A DNA stretch of 64,000 nucleotides from DAISJM01 sp036821485 (GTDB lineage: Bacteria; Verrucomicrobiota; Kiritimatiellia; CAIQIC01; JAGNIJ01), in assembly GCA_036821485.1 (NCBI GenBank), contig DAISJM010000015.1:4348-68347 (forward strand), in the 5' to 3' direction. The position numbers and the translations under genes were made by a program. Below, piece after piece: positions 25,563 through 34,999 of this stretch. Below the pieces are notes generated by a model, which was not told the DNA's origin, searched no databases, and was given only the letters and a program-made list of their open reading frames with translations. The first letter of the stretch is position 1. Every line of letters begins with the position of its first letter.

Positions 25563-27248
25563 CTACGTTTCGCCCATCATGCGGTCCACCCGGGCGATGA
25601 TTTCGCGCGGGGAGAACGGCTTGCCCATGAATTCCGCCGCTGCCAGTTCGAGGAGCTGGTCGATGCGCGAGTCCCGTGCGAACCCGCTGATGAGCAGGAT
25701 GCGTGTTTGCGGACAAATCCTGGCCAGCTTGCCCAGCGTATCTTCGATCGTCGGCCCCGGCATGGTGACGTCGATGACCATCAGCTCGTAGGTGTGTGTG
25801 CCGACGAGGCTGAGCACTTCGTCATTATCCGCGGCCTGATCCACAACCCACCCTTCGTTCTCAAATGACCGGCGAACGATATCGCGGATGAAAAGCTCGT
25901 CGTCGGCGACGAGCATGCGGCCGATGGGCGCTGCAGGCAGCACGCGCATGGTGCCGTCGGGAGAAGACTTGGCGACGACCCCGTGTGCGGTCTCGAGCTT
26001 CCGGACAGGAAAGTAGAGGTATATGGCTGTTCCCTTGCCGGGCTCGGACTTGATCTCCAGCCAGCCGCCGTGCTGGGCGGCCATGCCCTGGACCATCTTG
26101 AGCCCCATGCCGCGCGCTTCGCCCCGATTGTGCGTGGTATAGAACGGGTCGAGTACGCGTTCGAGGTCTTCAGCGGCGATGCCGGTGCCTGTGTCGGTTA
26201 CGCTGACGCACACGAAGTGTCCCGGCCGGGCATCGCGGTGGTTTGCGCAATCCGACGGCTGGAGATGGAGTTCCCTGGCCTGGATGGTGAGCGTGCCTCC
26301 ATTCGGCATCGCCTGTACCGCATTGCGGATGAGGTGAATGATGGCCTGTTGAAACTGGGATTGATCCATCCAGATGGTGGGCAAGGTTGGCGGCCATTGC
26401 TCGGTGAGGATGATGCGCGGCGCACGTTCACGGTGCATGGCCATGCCAACGCGGATCATCGAGGGCAGAATGTGCGTGATCTCCACAGGCTTGGGCAGCA
26501 GCAGGGAGCGGCGTCCGTAAGCCTGGATCTGCGAAACAAGTTCGCTGCAGTACTCAACACGGTCCAGCGCGGTCTTCAGGCCGTCCGCTGCCGGGTGGCC
26601 GGAGCCGATCTGGTCGAGCGCCATTTCGATGTAGCCGCGCACCGGGGTGAGGTGGTTGTTGAATTCATGGGCGATACCGCCGGCGAGGGTGCCCACGGTC
26701 TCGAGCCGGCGCGCCTCGGCCAGGGCCTCCTGTGTTTCGTGGAGCTCCTGCGTGTTGCGGGCCACGCCGACAATACGCGCGGTTCCGTCAGGATCGGTTA
26801 CAGGAATGGCGATCAGGTGGATCCAGCACCAGCCACCGTCGGCCTTCTGCAGGCGCACCTCCAGATCGAGCCGGGCATTTTGCCGGAGCTGCGGCAGTGC
26901 TTTCTCCAGCAAGGGTCGGTCGAGTCGATGGGAAAGGTGGATGAGTCTGTCGTGCTGCAGATCCTGTTCGCCGGGCTTGTATCCGAGGAAACTTGCGCCT
27001 ATGTCGGCCGTCCAGCGGAACTGGCCGGACGGGATATCGTAGTTGAAGAAGACCTCGCCGGAGGCTTTGGCGATGAGCTTATACTGGTCGGCCAGCCCCG
27101 GGGTTTCTCCGGGCAACGCACAGATGTTGCTCGCAGCGCGCCGGCGGTGGCGAAGCAGAAGGAGGACAAGCAGCACGCTGCAAAGGAGCGCGGCGAGGGC
27201 AAGCAACGCCTCTTCAGAAACAACCCCTCCGAAACAGGCGATCGTCAA
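25563..27248 (-). CDS. Hybrid sensor histidine kinase with C-terminal receiver
   Basis: 561 residues. One membrane span near the N-terminus ('LALAALLCSVLLVLLLL') is followed by a PAS/PAC fold (about 55-170). The dimerisation helix with the phosphorylated His lies in 'GGIAHEFNNHLTPVRGY'. A HATPase domain follows with N box 'LIRNAVQAMPNGG', G1 'DTGTGIAAED' and 'GEARGMGLKMVQGMAAQHGG'. The C-terminus is a receiver whose phospho-acceptor Asp is in 'LMVIDVTMPGP'. It probably senses a cytoplasmic or membrane signal and passes phosphate to a distant partner, as no output regulator is adjacent. The start is TTG 27248 and uncertain. Confidence 0.88.
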   Translation of the reverse strand: MTIACFGGVVSEEALLALAALLCSVLLVLLLLRHRRRAASNICALPGETPGLADQYKLIAKASGEVFFNYDIPSGQFRWTADIGASFLGYKPGEQDLQHDRLIHLSHRLDRPLLEKALPQLRQNARLDLEVRLQKADGGWCWIHLIAIPVTDPDGTARIVGVARNTQELHETQEALAEARRLETVGTLAGGIAHEFNNHLTPVRGYIEMALDQIGSGHPAADGLKTALDRVEYCSELVSQIQAYGRRSLLLPKPVEITHILPSMIRVGMAMHRERAPRIILTEQWPPTLPTIWMDQSQFQQAIIHLIRNAVQAMPNGGTLTIQARELHLQPSDCANHRDARPGHFVCVSVTDTGTGIAAEDLERVLDPFYTTHNRGEARGMGLKMVQGMAAQHGGWLEIKSEPGKGTAIYLYFPVRKLETAHGVVAKSSPDGTMRVLPAAPIGRMLVADDELFIRDIVRRSFENEGWVVDQAADNDEVLSLVGTHTYELMVIDVTMPGPTIEDTLGKLARICPQTRILLISGFARDSRIDQLLELAAAEFMGKPFSPREIIARVDRMMGET

Positions 27249-27348
27249 TGCGAACCCCCGTTCATCCCTCGCAGCTCCTTCCGGTTTTGGTCTGGCTGAC
27301 CAACTCCAGAGAATACCCGCGATGGCGGCCCCGCGTTAATCCCTATCT

Positions 27349-29139
27349 TCAGGTGCGGAGGCGCTTTTCGAGGCGTTCGAGCTCTTGCGTCAGTTCCGGT
27401 GGCAACCTGCTGCCAAATCGCGCGTAATGCTCCCGGATGCCCGGAAGGTCCTTGGTCCAGCCCTCGGCATCGACACGGAGGAGTTCCTCGATGTCCGCGC
27501 GGTCGATATCCAATCCGTTCACGTCGAGGGCGTCAGGTGTTGGCACATAACCCGTCGGGGTTTCCACGGCCTCTCCGCCGCCTTCCACGCGCTCAAAGAT
27601 CCATTTTAATACACGGCTGTTCTCGCCGAAGCCTGGCCAGAGCCAGCGCCCTTCGTCGGTCTTTCGGAACCAGTTGATGTAGTAGATGCGCGGGAGCTTG
27701 TCGGGGGTCGTGGCCTTGCCGACGCGGAGCCAGTGGGCGAAGTAGTCGCCCATGTTGTACCCGCAGAACGGCAGCATGGCCATCGGGTCGCGCCGCAGCG
27801 TGCCCACTTTGCCGATCGCGGCGGCGGTTGTCTCACTGCCCATGATCGAGCCCAGAAAAGTCCCGTGTTGCCAGCTGAACGCCTCGGTGACCAGCGGAAT
27901 GACGGAGGCCCGCCGCCCGCCGAAAAGAATCGCGGAGATGGGCACACCGGCGGGATCTTCCCACTCGGGTGCAATCACCGGGCACTGTTTCGCTGGCGCG
28001 GTGAATCGGGCGTTGGGGTGGGCGCCCTTCTTCCCTGACTCCGGCGTCCACGGCTTGCCTTGCCAGTCGATGCCCGAGGCCAGCGGACTGCCGATATCTT
28101 CCCACCACACATCCTTCTCCGGTGTCAGCACGCAATTCGTGAAGATGGTGTTTTTGGCAACCGTGCGCATGGCGTTCGGGTTGCTGCTCATGCTGGTGCC
28201 GGGCGCGACGCCGAAGAAGCCCGCCTCGGGATTGATCGCGCGCCACGATCCGTCGGGACCGCGCTTCATCCAGCAGATATCGTCGCCGATGGTTTCCACC
28301 TTCCAGCCCGGCAGGGTGGGGTTCATCATGGCGAAGTTCGTCTTGCCGCATTGGGAAGGGAACGCCCCGGCGACGTAGATGGATTTGCCCTTCGGGTTGG
28401 TGAGTTTGATGATCAGCATGTGCTCGGCGAGCCAGCCTTCATCGCGGGCCTGAACGGCGGCGATGCGGAGTGCGTGGCACTTCTTGCCAAGCAGGGCGTT
28501 GCCGCCATAGCCCGAGCCGTAGGACCATATTTCACGCGTGTCCGGGAAGTGCGTGATGAATTTCTGCTGCACGTCGGGATTGCAGGGCCAGGGAACATCC
28601 TTCTGGCCGGGCGCCAGTGGTGCGCCAACCGAGTGCAGCGCCTTTACGAATTCGCCGTCTTCGCCCAGCACCTCGAGCACCTTGTTGCCGACGCGGGTCA
28701 TGATGTGCATGTTGACGACCACGTAAGGCGAGTCGGTGATCTCCACGCCGATCTTGGCGATGGGGCTGCCGATCGGGCCCATGCTGTAGGGGATGACGTA
28801 GAGCGTCCGGCCCTTCATGCAGCCGCGGTACGACTTGGTCATCAGCGCCTTCATTTCGGCCGGGTCCATCCAGTTGTTGGTGGGGCCGGCATCCTCGCGC
28901 GTTTTGGCGCAGATGAACGTGCGTTCCTCGGCGCGCGCGACATCGCTGGCGTCCGAACAGAAAAGCAGCGAGCCCGGCCGGCGCGACGGATTCAGTGCAA
29001 CGGCGGCTCCGGTTTCGACCATGTGCGCGCACAGCGCGTCGTATTCCTGCTGCGACCCATCGCACCAGTGAATGCGATCCGGCTGGCAGAGGGTTGCCAC
29101 CTCTTTGACCCAATCCTGCAGCTTCTTGTGACTCGTCAT
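27349..29139 (-). CDS. pckG: Phosphoenolpyruvate carboxykinase (GTP)
   Basis: 596 residues, normal for the GTP-dependent family. It interconverts oxaloacetate and PEP using GTP/GDP in gluconeogenesis. The start at 29139 has a GAGG 5 nt upstream. Key features are the P-loop 'GAFPSQCGKTNFAMM' with the reactive Cys, 'ETIGDDICWMKRGPDG' (metal-binding Asp), 'FFGVAPGTS', and the guanine-binding C-terminal region. The gene stands alone between the kinase and a HAD hydrolase gene, all on the minus strand. Confidence 0.97.
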   Translation of the reverse strand: MTSHKKLQDWVKEVATLCQPDRIHWCDGSQQEYDALCAHMVETGAAVALNPSRRPGSLLFCSDASDVARAEERTFICAKTREDAGPTNNWMDPAEMKALMTKSYRGCMKGRTLYVIPYSMGPIGSPIAKIGVEITDSPYVVVNMHIMTRVGNKVLEVLGEDGEFVKALHSVGAPLAPGQKDVPWPCNPDVQQKFITHFPDTREIWSYGSGYGGNALLGKKCHALRIAAVQARDEGWLAEHMLIIKLTNPKGKSIYVAGAFPSQCGKTNFAMMNPTLPGWKVETIGDDICWMKRGPDGSWRAINPEAGFFGVAPGTSMSSNPNAMRTVAKNTIFTNCVLTPEKDVWWEDIGSPLASGIDWQGKPWTPESGKKGAHPNARFTAPAKQCPVIAPEWEDPAGVPISAILFGGRRASVIPLVTEAFSWQHGTFLGSIMGSETTAAAIGKVGTLRRDPMAMLPFCGYNMGDYFAHWLRVGKATTPDKLPRIYYINWFRKTDEGRWLWPGFGENSRVLKWIFERVEGGGEAVETPTGYVPTPDALDVNGLDIDRADIEELLRVDAEGWTKDLPGIREHYARFGSRLPPELTQELERLEKRLRT

Positions 29140-29256
29140 GCGCGCCTCGCCTGTTGTGTGTTTGGTTGCAGGCTCTATGCCCTGCAAGGTGGGCAGACTT
29201 TAACGACGGACCCGAGGGTGCGCAAGCTCTTTCGACCGCTGTTGCAGCGGTCAGAA

Positions 29257-29871
29257 TCAACGGTCGCTCAGGGCAGCCCGGACCGCGGCGATGGTCTCCG
29301 TCGCGGTCGTGTACTGGATGGATTGCAACCCGCACGCGCGTGCGCCGGCGATATTTTCCGGACGGTCGTCGATGAACAAGCAGGTGTCCGCCGTGATGCC
29401 GAATTTCGCCAAAGCCTTCTCGTAGAAAGCGCGATCGGGCTTCACCTCGCCCAATTCGAAAGATGCGGCCTGGTCTTTGAAGAAGCGGATGGCGGGGAAC
29501 GAATCGTAGATGTGCGGAACCTGCAACTCGCCTGTGTTGGTGACGAGGTAGACGTTGTAAGTTCGCGACAACTCGCGCCCGAATTCGAGCATCGGTGTGT
29601 TCGCCGAGAGGATGCCCCGCCAGGCGGCAACGAACTGAGCCTGCGTGCCGCGATAGCCGGTGAGCTCCACGAAATGACGGAAGAAGTCCGCCGTCGTGAC
29701 GCGGCCGCGCTCGTACTCGGCAATGATCGGATCGCGTTCCTCGAGGGTGAGGAACTTGGCGAGTTTCAGCAGGCGCAGAGGGTTGCAACGCGGGACAATG
29801 CGCAGGAGCGCCGCCTTGTAGTGGATGTGAAGCAGCACCACCCCGATGTCGAAAAGGACGTTGCGTATCAT
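29257..29871 (-). CDS. HAD-IA family hydrolase (YihX-like)
   Basis: 204 residues starting at 29871 ('MIRNVLFDIGVVLLHI'); an upstream in-frame start exists. HAD motif I is 'LFDIGVVL' with the nucleophile Asp, motif II is 'VYLVTNTGE', the motif III Lys is in 'GEVKPDRAFYEKAL' and motif IV is 'CLFIDDRPENIAGARA'. The closest type is the glucose-1-phosphate phosphatase YihX group, in which a small residue replaces the second Asp of motif I. The physiological substrate is unknown. Confidence 0.85.
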   Translation of the reverse strand: MIRNVLFDIGVVLLHIHYKAALLRIVPRCNPLRLLKLAKFLTLEERDPIIAEYERGRVTTADFFRHFVELTGYRGTQAQFVAAWRGILSANTPMLEFGRELSRTYNVYLVTNTGELQVPHIYDSFPAIRFFKDQAASFELGEVKPDRAFYEKALAKFGITADTCLFIDDRPENIAGARACGLQSIQYTTATETIAAVRAALSDR

Positions 29872-29972
29872 GCGCCCAGCATACCACACCTTCGCAAGCC
29901 CGGCTCGTTCCAGCATCGCTGCCGGCGTTTCGAGGTTGTTTTTTTGGCCGTTTCAGATTAAGCCTATCAGCC

Positions 29973-30878
29973 ATGGCAGGCAGACACATAGGTCTTGGGC
30001 GTGGCCTCGGGGCGCTCATCAAGGACACGCCGGCGGCGCCGGCGGAGGCGGCGGCAGAATCGGCTGCGGGCGCCATCCAGGTGCCCATCGAGAAGGTGCA
30101 CAAGAGTCCGTGGCAGCCGCGCAAGAGAATGGCTGCCGAGCCGCTGGAAGAGCTTACCCATTCCGTTCGCGAGCGTGGCGTCTTGCAGCCCCTCCTTGTG
30201 CGCAAGGTGGAGGACCGGTTTGAACTGATCGCGGGCGAGCGTCGCCTGCGAGCCTCCCAGGCGGCGGGACTCAAGGAAGTGCCCGTCATCATCATGGACG
30301 TGTCCGACCGCGAGGCCCTGGAGCTGGCACTGGTCGAGAATCTTCAGCGCGAGGACCTCAACCTGATTGAAGAGGCGGAGGGTTACCGGGCGCTGGGCGA
30401 GAAATTCGAGATGACGCAGGAACAGATTGCGCAACGCGTCGGCAAGGCGCGCGCGTCGGTGGCCAACGCCCTGCGCCTTTTGGACCTGCCCAATCGGGTC
30501 AAGCAGCTCGTGGCCGAGAATCAGCTTTCCGCCGGACACGCGAAGGTCCTGCTGGGGCTTGAGATCGGGCAGGAACAGGAATTACTGGCCGCGCGCGTCG
30601 TGGGCGAAGGACTTTCGGTTCGGGCGCTCGAGCACGTCATCAACCGGCTAAAGAAGCCGGCCAAGAAGGCGCGCTCGGAAAAGTCGGACATTCCCGAAGG
30701 CCATCTGAAATACCTGACGGACAAACTACACCAGCACATGGGAACAGCGGTCCGGATTTCGCCAAGCCGTACGCTAGCGAACGGCAAGAAGGTGAAAGGC
30801 ACTGTCGAGATCGATTTCTATTCCAACGATGACCTCGATCGACTGCTGGTCATCCTCGGCCTGGTGGACAACATCTGA
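29973..30878 (+). CDS. parB: ParB/Spo0J chromosome partition protein
   Basis: 301 residues. It binds parS sites, uses CTP to close into a sliding clamp and loads SMC and ParA for chromosome segregation. The N-terminal CTPase motif is 'ELIAGERRLRASQAAG', preceded by 'SPWQPRK' and 'GVLQPLLVRK'. The central helix-turn-helix is 'TQEQIAQRVGKARASVANAL'. A short C-terminal dimerisation domain ends the protein. No parA lies next to it, which is unusual, and no 16-bp parS palindrome was noticed. A HAD gene is divergent and an M48 protease gene follows 7 bp downstream. Confidence 0.95.
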   Translation: MAGRHIGLGRGLGALIKDTPAAPAEAAAESAAGAIQVPIEKVHKSPWQPRKRMAAEPLEELTHSVRERGVLQPLLVRKVEDRFELIAGERRLRASQAAGLKEVPVIIMDVSDREALELALVENLQREDLNLIEEAEGYRALGEKFEMTQEQIAQRVGKARASVANALRLLDLPNRVKQLVAENQLSAGHAKVLLGLEIGQEQELLAARVVGEGLSVRALEHVINRLKKPAKKARSEKSDIPEGHLKYLTDKLHQHMGTAVRISPSRTLANGKKVKGTVEIDFYSNDDLDRLLVILGLVDNI

Positions 30879-30885
30879 TCGTGAC

Positions 30886-32052
30886 ATGGAAGAAATGCCC
30901 CTCCCAGAACCTCCGCTGTCCGCGGTTCCCGGCGACCGCGCGCGCGAGTATGAATCCGTCAACAACCGCCTCTACCTTGTCCGCGTGCTCATCGCGCTAA
31001 CCGTGCTGGGGGTCTATCTTTTCAGCGGCGCATCGGCGGAATTGGCCAACGGACTGAGGCTGCGTTTCAGTTCGTGGGCGGTGACGAATGCCCTCTATAC
31101 GCTCATCACCGTGTTCGGTTTTGCCACTATCATGTTCCCGATCACGTTGTACCGGGACTATGTGATCGAGCATCGCTATGGCCTCTCCCGCCAGTCGCTT
31201 GAAAGCTGGTTTGCCGATTTCCTCAAATCGCTCCTGCTGGAGCTTGGCTTGGCCACGCTGTTCTTCGGCGTGGTCTATGCTTTCTTACGCTATTTTCCCG
31301 TGCACTGGTGGCTTTGGGCGTCGTGCTTTTACATCCTCTTCGCCGTTGTTCTGACCTCGATCGCGCCCGTGCTCATCATGCCGTTGTTCCACAAGTTCGA
31401 GCCGCTGGACGATCCGAACCTGGCCGACGCGGTGAAGGCTTTCGCGGAAAAAGAAGGCATGCGGGTGGTCGGTGTGTACCGCTGGGGGCTGGAGGAAAAG
31501 ACAAATACGGCCAACGCTGCGCTGGCCGGGCTTGGCCGGACGCGACGCATCATTCTCGGCGACACCATGCTGACGGGATACAGCCGGGAAGAGATCCTTG
31601 CCGTCCTTGCGCATGAGATCGGCCACCAACGGCATCGCGACATGTTGCGGCTGATGGTGGTGGGCGCTGCGCTGGCTCTCGGAGGATTCTATATCGCGCA
31701 CGTGACGTTGAACGAATTGGTTGCGCGGCTGGGGTTCCGCGGTCCGGATGACATTGCAGCCTTTCCGGTCTTCATTTTCTGCCTCTTCCTGTTTTCGCTG
31801 GTCACCATGCCCTTCAGCAATGCCTACTCGCGCCGGCGCGAGTTTGCGGCCGATGCGTACGCGGTGCGCACGATGGGCGGAGCGGACAGCCTGGTCGGCG
31901 CGCTGGAAAAGCTCGCCTCGCAGAACCTCGCCGATCGGAATCCGCCGCGCTGGATTGAGTTTCTGTTGCACAGCCATCCGTCGATCAGCCGCCGTGTAGC
32001 TCGCGCGCGCGGTCAGGCGGCCGGTTCGTCGGGGCCATCCGGCGCCGCGTGA
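30886..32052 (+). CDS. M48 family membrane metalloprotease (Ste24/CAAX protease-like)
   Basis: 388 residues with about six membrane segments. The start at 30886 was chosen over a longer frame that runs into parB. The zinc site is 'AVLAHEIGHQRHRD' (HExxH) with the third ligand Glu in 'SRRREFAADAYAVR'. The N-terminal 'LYRDYVIEHRYGLSRQSLES' matches the peptidase_M48_N region of Ste24-type proteases. In bacteria these act in membrane protein quality control or lipoprotein-related processing. It follows parB closely and may be co-transcribed. Confidence 0.92.
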   Translation: MEEMPLPEPPLSAVPGDRAREYESVNNRLYLVRVLIALTVLGVYLFSGASAELANGLRLRFSSWAVTNALYTLITVFGFATIMFPITLYRDYVIEHRYGLSRQSLESWFADFLKSLLLELGLATLFFGVVYAFLRYFPVHWWLWASCFYILFAVVLTSIAPVLIMPLFHKFEPLDDPNLADAVKAFAEKEGMRVVGVYRWGLEEKTNTANAALAGLGRTRRIILGDTMLTGYSREEILAVLAHEIGHQRHRDMLRLMVVGAALALGGFYIAHVTLNELVARLGFRGPDDIAAFPVFIFCLFLFSLVTMPFSNAYSRRREFAADAYAVRTMGGADSLVGALEKLASQNLADRNPPRWIEFLLHSHPSISRRVARARGQAAGSSGPSGAA

Positions 32053-32076
32053 GCCTTTTTTTCCTCGCACAATCTC

Positions 32077-32106
32077 TTGTCAGCGCCCCGTGTTTTCTCA
32101 TAATAC
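32077..32106 (+). promoter_or_regulatory. Predicted potABCD promoter
   Basis: TTGTCA (32077-32082) and TAATAC (32101-32106) are 18 bp apart. The start site would fall near 32113, giving a leader of about 54 nt to the preferred GTG start of potA. Confidence 0.5.
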
Positions 32107-32166
32107 GGGCAACGGTCGATTATGCGCCGCAGGATGGATCTTTTTACCGGCGCTGGAGAAGTGACT

Positions 32167-33357
32167 GTGTCTGAGTTCCTTGAGTTCGACAATGTCTCCA
32201 AGTTCTTCGGCAGCCTTCGCGCCGTGGATGGCTGTTCGCTGGAAATCAAGAAGGGAGAATTCTTCTCCCTGCTTGGGCCGAGCGGCTGTGGCAAGACCAC
32301 GCTCCTCCGCATCCTCGCGGGATTCGAGAATCCCGACACGGGCCGTGTGCGGCTCGACGGGCAGGACATCACCGATCTCCCGCCGAACCATCGCAAGGTC
32401 AACACCATCTTCCAGAGCTACGCGCTCTTCCCTCACCTGACGGTTCAGGAGAACATTGCCTTCGGTCCACGCATCGCGGGTCACTCCGGCCGGCAACTCC
32501 GCGATGAGGTCGGCGCGATGCTGAAGCTGATCCAGCTTGAGGATCAGGCGCACAAGAAGCCCGGCCAGCTCAGCGGTGGCCAGAAGCAGCGCGTGGCCAT
32601 CGCGCGCGCCCTGATCAACAAGCCGCAAGTACTGCTGCTCGACGAGCCGCTGGCGGCCCTCGATCTCAAGCTGCGCCAGCGCATGCTGATCGAACTCGAC
32701 CTGATCCATGACGAGGTGGGCATCACGTTCCTCTACGTCACGCACGATCAGGGCGAGGCCATGAGCCTGAGCGACCGGATTGCGGTGATGAACAAGGGCA
32801 AAATCGAGCAAATCGGCACGCCGGCCGAAATCTACGAAGCGCCGCGCAGCAGCTTCGTTGCCGCGTTCATTGGCGATACCAATTTCTTCGAGGGCAAGGT
32901 CGCCGAGGTGATCGACGAGAACTACAGCCGCCTGGAGATCGACGGGTTCCCGGATGTGACCGTCTTCAACGACAAGCAGATTCATATGGGCAGCGCGGTT
33001 TACCTCAGCGTGCGCCCGGAGAAATTCCGTATCTCCCGCGACAATCCGCTCGAGGACCGGCTCAACAACATCGTGCGCGCGCGCGTGGAGGATGTGATCT
33101 ACCTCGGCTCGAGTACGAAGTACTGGGTGCGTTGCCAGGACTATCGCATGGCCGTTTACCGGCAGCACAGCCGCTACCTGCTCGACGAGAAGCCGATCCG
33201 CTGGAACGACGAGGTGTGGGTGTGGTGGCACGCGGACGATGGTTTCATGATGGAGCGCTACAGCGAGTCGGACGAGAAGCTCATGGATGGGCCGCCCGAC
33301 TCGATGGGAGACAACGGATTGTTTGACGTCGTGCGCCCGAACCGTGCTGCGAAATGA
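32167..33357 (+). CDS. potA: Spermidine/putrescine ABC transporter ATP-binding protein
   Basis: About 396 residues from GTG 32167, which has GGAG 8 nt upstream; ATG 32122 is the longer alternative. ABC signature elements are Walker A 'GPSGCGKTT', Q-loop 'TIFQSYALFPHLTVQENI', signature 'LSGGQKQRVAIARAL', Walker B 'VLLLDEPLAALD' and switch His 'YVTHDQGEAM'. A C-terminal TOBE-like domain follows. It powers import of polyamines through PotB and PotC. Its stop overlaps the potB start in an ATGA. Confidence 0.95.
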   Translation: MSEFLEFDNVSKFFGSLRAVDGCSLEIKKGEFFSLLGPSGCGKTTLLRILAGFENPDTGRVRLDGQDITDLPPNHRKVNTIFQSYALFPHLTVQENIAFGPRIAGHSGRQLRDEVGAMLKLIQLEDQAHKKPGQLSGGQKQRVAIARALINKPQVLLLDEPLAALDLKLRQRMLIELDLIHDEVGITFLYVTHDQGEAMSLSDRIAVMNKGKIEQIGTPAEIYEAPRSSFVAAFIGDTNFFEGKVAEVIDENYSRLEIDGFPDVTVFNDKQIHMGSAVYLSVRPEKFRISRDNPLEDRLNNIVRARVEDVIYLGSSTKYWVRCQDYRMAVYRQHSRYLLDEKPIRWNDEVWVWWHADDGFMMERYSESDEKLMDGPPDSMGDNGLFDVVRPNRAAK

Positions 33358-34232
33358 GTATTGAGCAAAAAAAACGTCTCCAGGAAACGTTGGTCACGCT
33401 CCCGTCCCTCGGCTGGCTCCTGGTTCTCTTTGTCGCTCCCACGCTGATCGTTTTTGTCATCACCTTCAAGCCGGCCGATCCCTTCGGCGGCATTGGCCCG
33501 GGTTGGACGCTGGAAACGTTGAGAAGTCTCGCGAATCCGAACTACCCGGCCATTATCTGGCGTACGGTCTGGCTGAGCATGCTCACCACGGTGCTTTGCA
33601 TCTTGCTCGCCACGCCGATGGGCTACTTCATGGCGCGCGTGGGTTCGAAGTGGCAAAAGGTGATGCTGTTGCTTGTCATCGTGCCGTTCTGGACCAGTTT
33701 CCTTGTCCGCATTTTTGCGTGGAAGGTCCTCCTGCATCCGGAGGGGCCGCTGAAACAGTTCCTGGTGTATCTTCACCTGGTGAAGCCCGAGACCTCGCTT
33801 CTGTATAACGCCAATGCCGTTCTGCTGGTGCTGGTCTACAGCTACCTGCCCTTCGCCATACTTCCGATCTACGCCGCTGCGGAAAAGTTCGACTTCAACC
33901 TGATTGAGGCGGCGCGCGATCTTGGAGCGCATTCTTTGCGTGCGTTCTTCAGCATCTTTCTGCCGGGCATCCGCCGGGGGCTGATGACCGCCGTTCTCGT
34001 CGTGTTCATCCCGGCGCTGGGATCGTACGTCATCCCCGACATCGTCGGCGGGCCGGGCAGTGAGATGATCGGGAACAAGATTGCCCAGCGTACTTTTGTG
34101 GACCGCAACCTGCCGCATGCCAGCGGCCTTTCCGCCTTCCTGACGCTGGCGGTGCTGGCCCCGATGGTGGCCGTGTTGACGTTGCAGAAGCGGAAGGGTG
34201 AGAAGGGACCGTTGATCGAGGGGGATGCATGA
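33354..34232 (+). CDS. potB: Spermidine/putrescine ABC transporter permease
   Basis: 292 residues with six predicted membrane spans. The EAA loop that docks on the ATPase is 'LIEAARDLGAHSLRAFFSIF'. Sequence and gene order (A, B, C, D) match PotB. The start codon overlaps the potA stop by 4 nt and the stop overlaps potC by 4 nt, so translation is coupled and the subunits are made together. Confidence 0.94.
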   Translation: MSIEQKKRLQETLVTLPSLGWLLVLFVAPTLIVFVITFKPADPFGGIGPGWTLETLRSLANPNYPAIIWRTVWLSMLTTVLCILLATPMGYFMARVGSKWQKVMLLLVIVPFWTSFLVRIFAWKVLLHPEGPLKQFLVYLHLVKPETSLLYNANAVLLVLVYSYLPFAILPIYAAAEKFDFNLIEAARDLGAHSLRAFFSIFLPGIRRGLMTAVLVVFIPALGSYVIPDIVGGPGSEMIGNKIAQRTFVDRNLPHASGLSAFLTLAVLAPMVAVLTLQKRKGEKGPLIEGDA

Positions 34233-34999
34233 AGCACAGCCGGCTTCCCCTCATCACGACGATTTTTGTGCTGGTGTTCTTTTACCTGCCCATTGTCGTG
34301 CTCGTGATCAATTCCTTCAACGCGTCGCGCTTCGGCGGAACGTGGGAAGGTTTTTCATTCAAATGGTACATCCGGCTGTTCCATCAGCGGGAGATCTGGC
34401 ACGCGCTGCGCAACACGCTGATCATTGCGGTCGGTGCGACTTCAGTTTCGGCTGTGATCGGCACCACGGCTGCGTTCGCGCTGCACCGTTACACCTCCCG
34501 CCTTCAGCGGATTCACTATACGCTCATCTACACGCCGTTGGTGGTGCCTGAAATCCTCATGGGCATGAGCCTGCTGCTTGCCTTTGTGGCGATCGGCGTC
34601 AAGCTGGGGCTGTTCACGATCTTCCTGGCCCACGTGACGTTCTGCATCAGCTACGTCGCCATGGTGGTGCTCGCGCGCCTGCAGGATTTTGATTTCTCGG
34701 TCATTGAAGCCGCGCAGGATCTTGGTGCGAACTGGTGGGAGACGGCGGTGAAGGTGCTGCTCCCGCTGCTTGCGCCCGGCATCGCGGCCGGCGCGTTGCT
34801 CGCATTCACCCTTTCCGTCGACGACTTCGTCATCTCGTTCTTCGTCGCGGGTCCTGGCTCGACAACGTTGCCGATCCGCATCTACAGTATGATCAAGCAT
34901 GGATCGCCGCCGCTGATCAACGCTCTGTCTTCCATCCTGCTCGTGGTTACGTTTGCAGCGGTCTGGCTGAGTCAACGGCTAACGGAGGAGAAGAAATGA
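34229..34999 (+). CDS. potC: Spermidine/putrescine ABC transporter permease
   Basis: 256 residues, six membrane spans. The EAA loop is 'VIEAAQDLGANWWETAVKVL' and 'LSVDDFVISFFVAGPGSTT' is the PotC/YdcV signature after it. It pairs with PotB to form the membrane channel. Four-nt overlaps with both neighbours (ATGA at 34229 and 34996) keep it in tight stoichiometry. Confidence 0.94.
   Translation: MKHSRLPLITTIFVLVFFYLPIVVLVINSFNASRFGGTWEGFSFKWYIRLFHQREIWHALRNTLIIAVGATSVSAVIGTTAAFALHRYTSRLQRIHYTLIYTPLVVPEILMGMSLLLAFVAIGVKLGLFTIFLAHVTFCISYVAMVVLARLQDFDFSVIEAAQDLGANWWETAVKVLLPLLAPGIAAGALLAFTLSVDDFVISFFVAGPGSTTLPIRIYSMIKHGSPPLINALSSILLVVTFAAVWLSQRLTEEKK

Noticed and set aside
28060..29961. A 633-codon plus-strand frame opposite pckG and the HAD gene.
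   Set aside because: The minus-strand genes carry full catalytic motifs; this frame has none and spans two genes.
30829..30885. An M48 protease start inside parB.
   Set aside because: The ATG at 30886, just after the parB stop, gives the normal family N-terminus.
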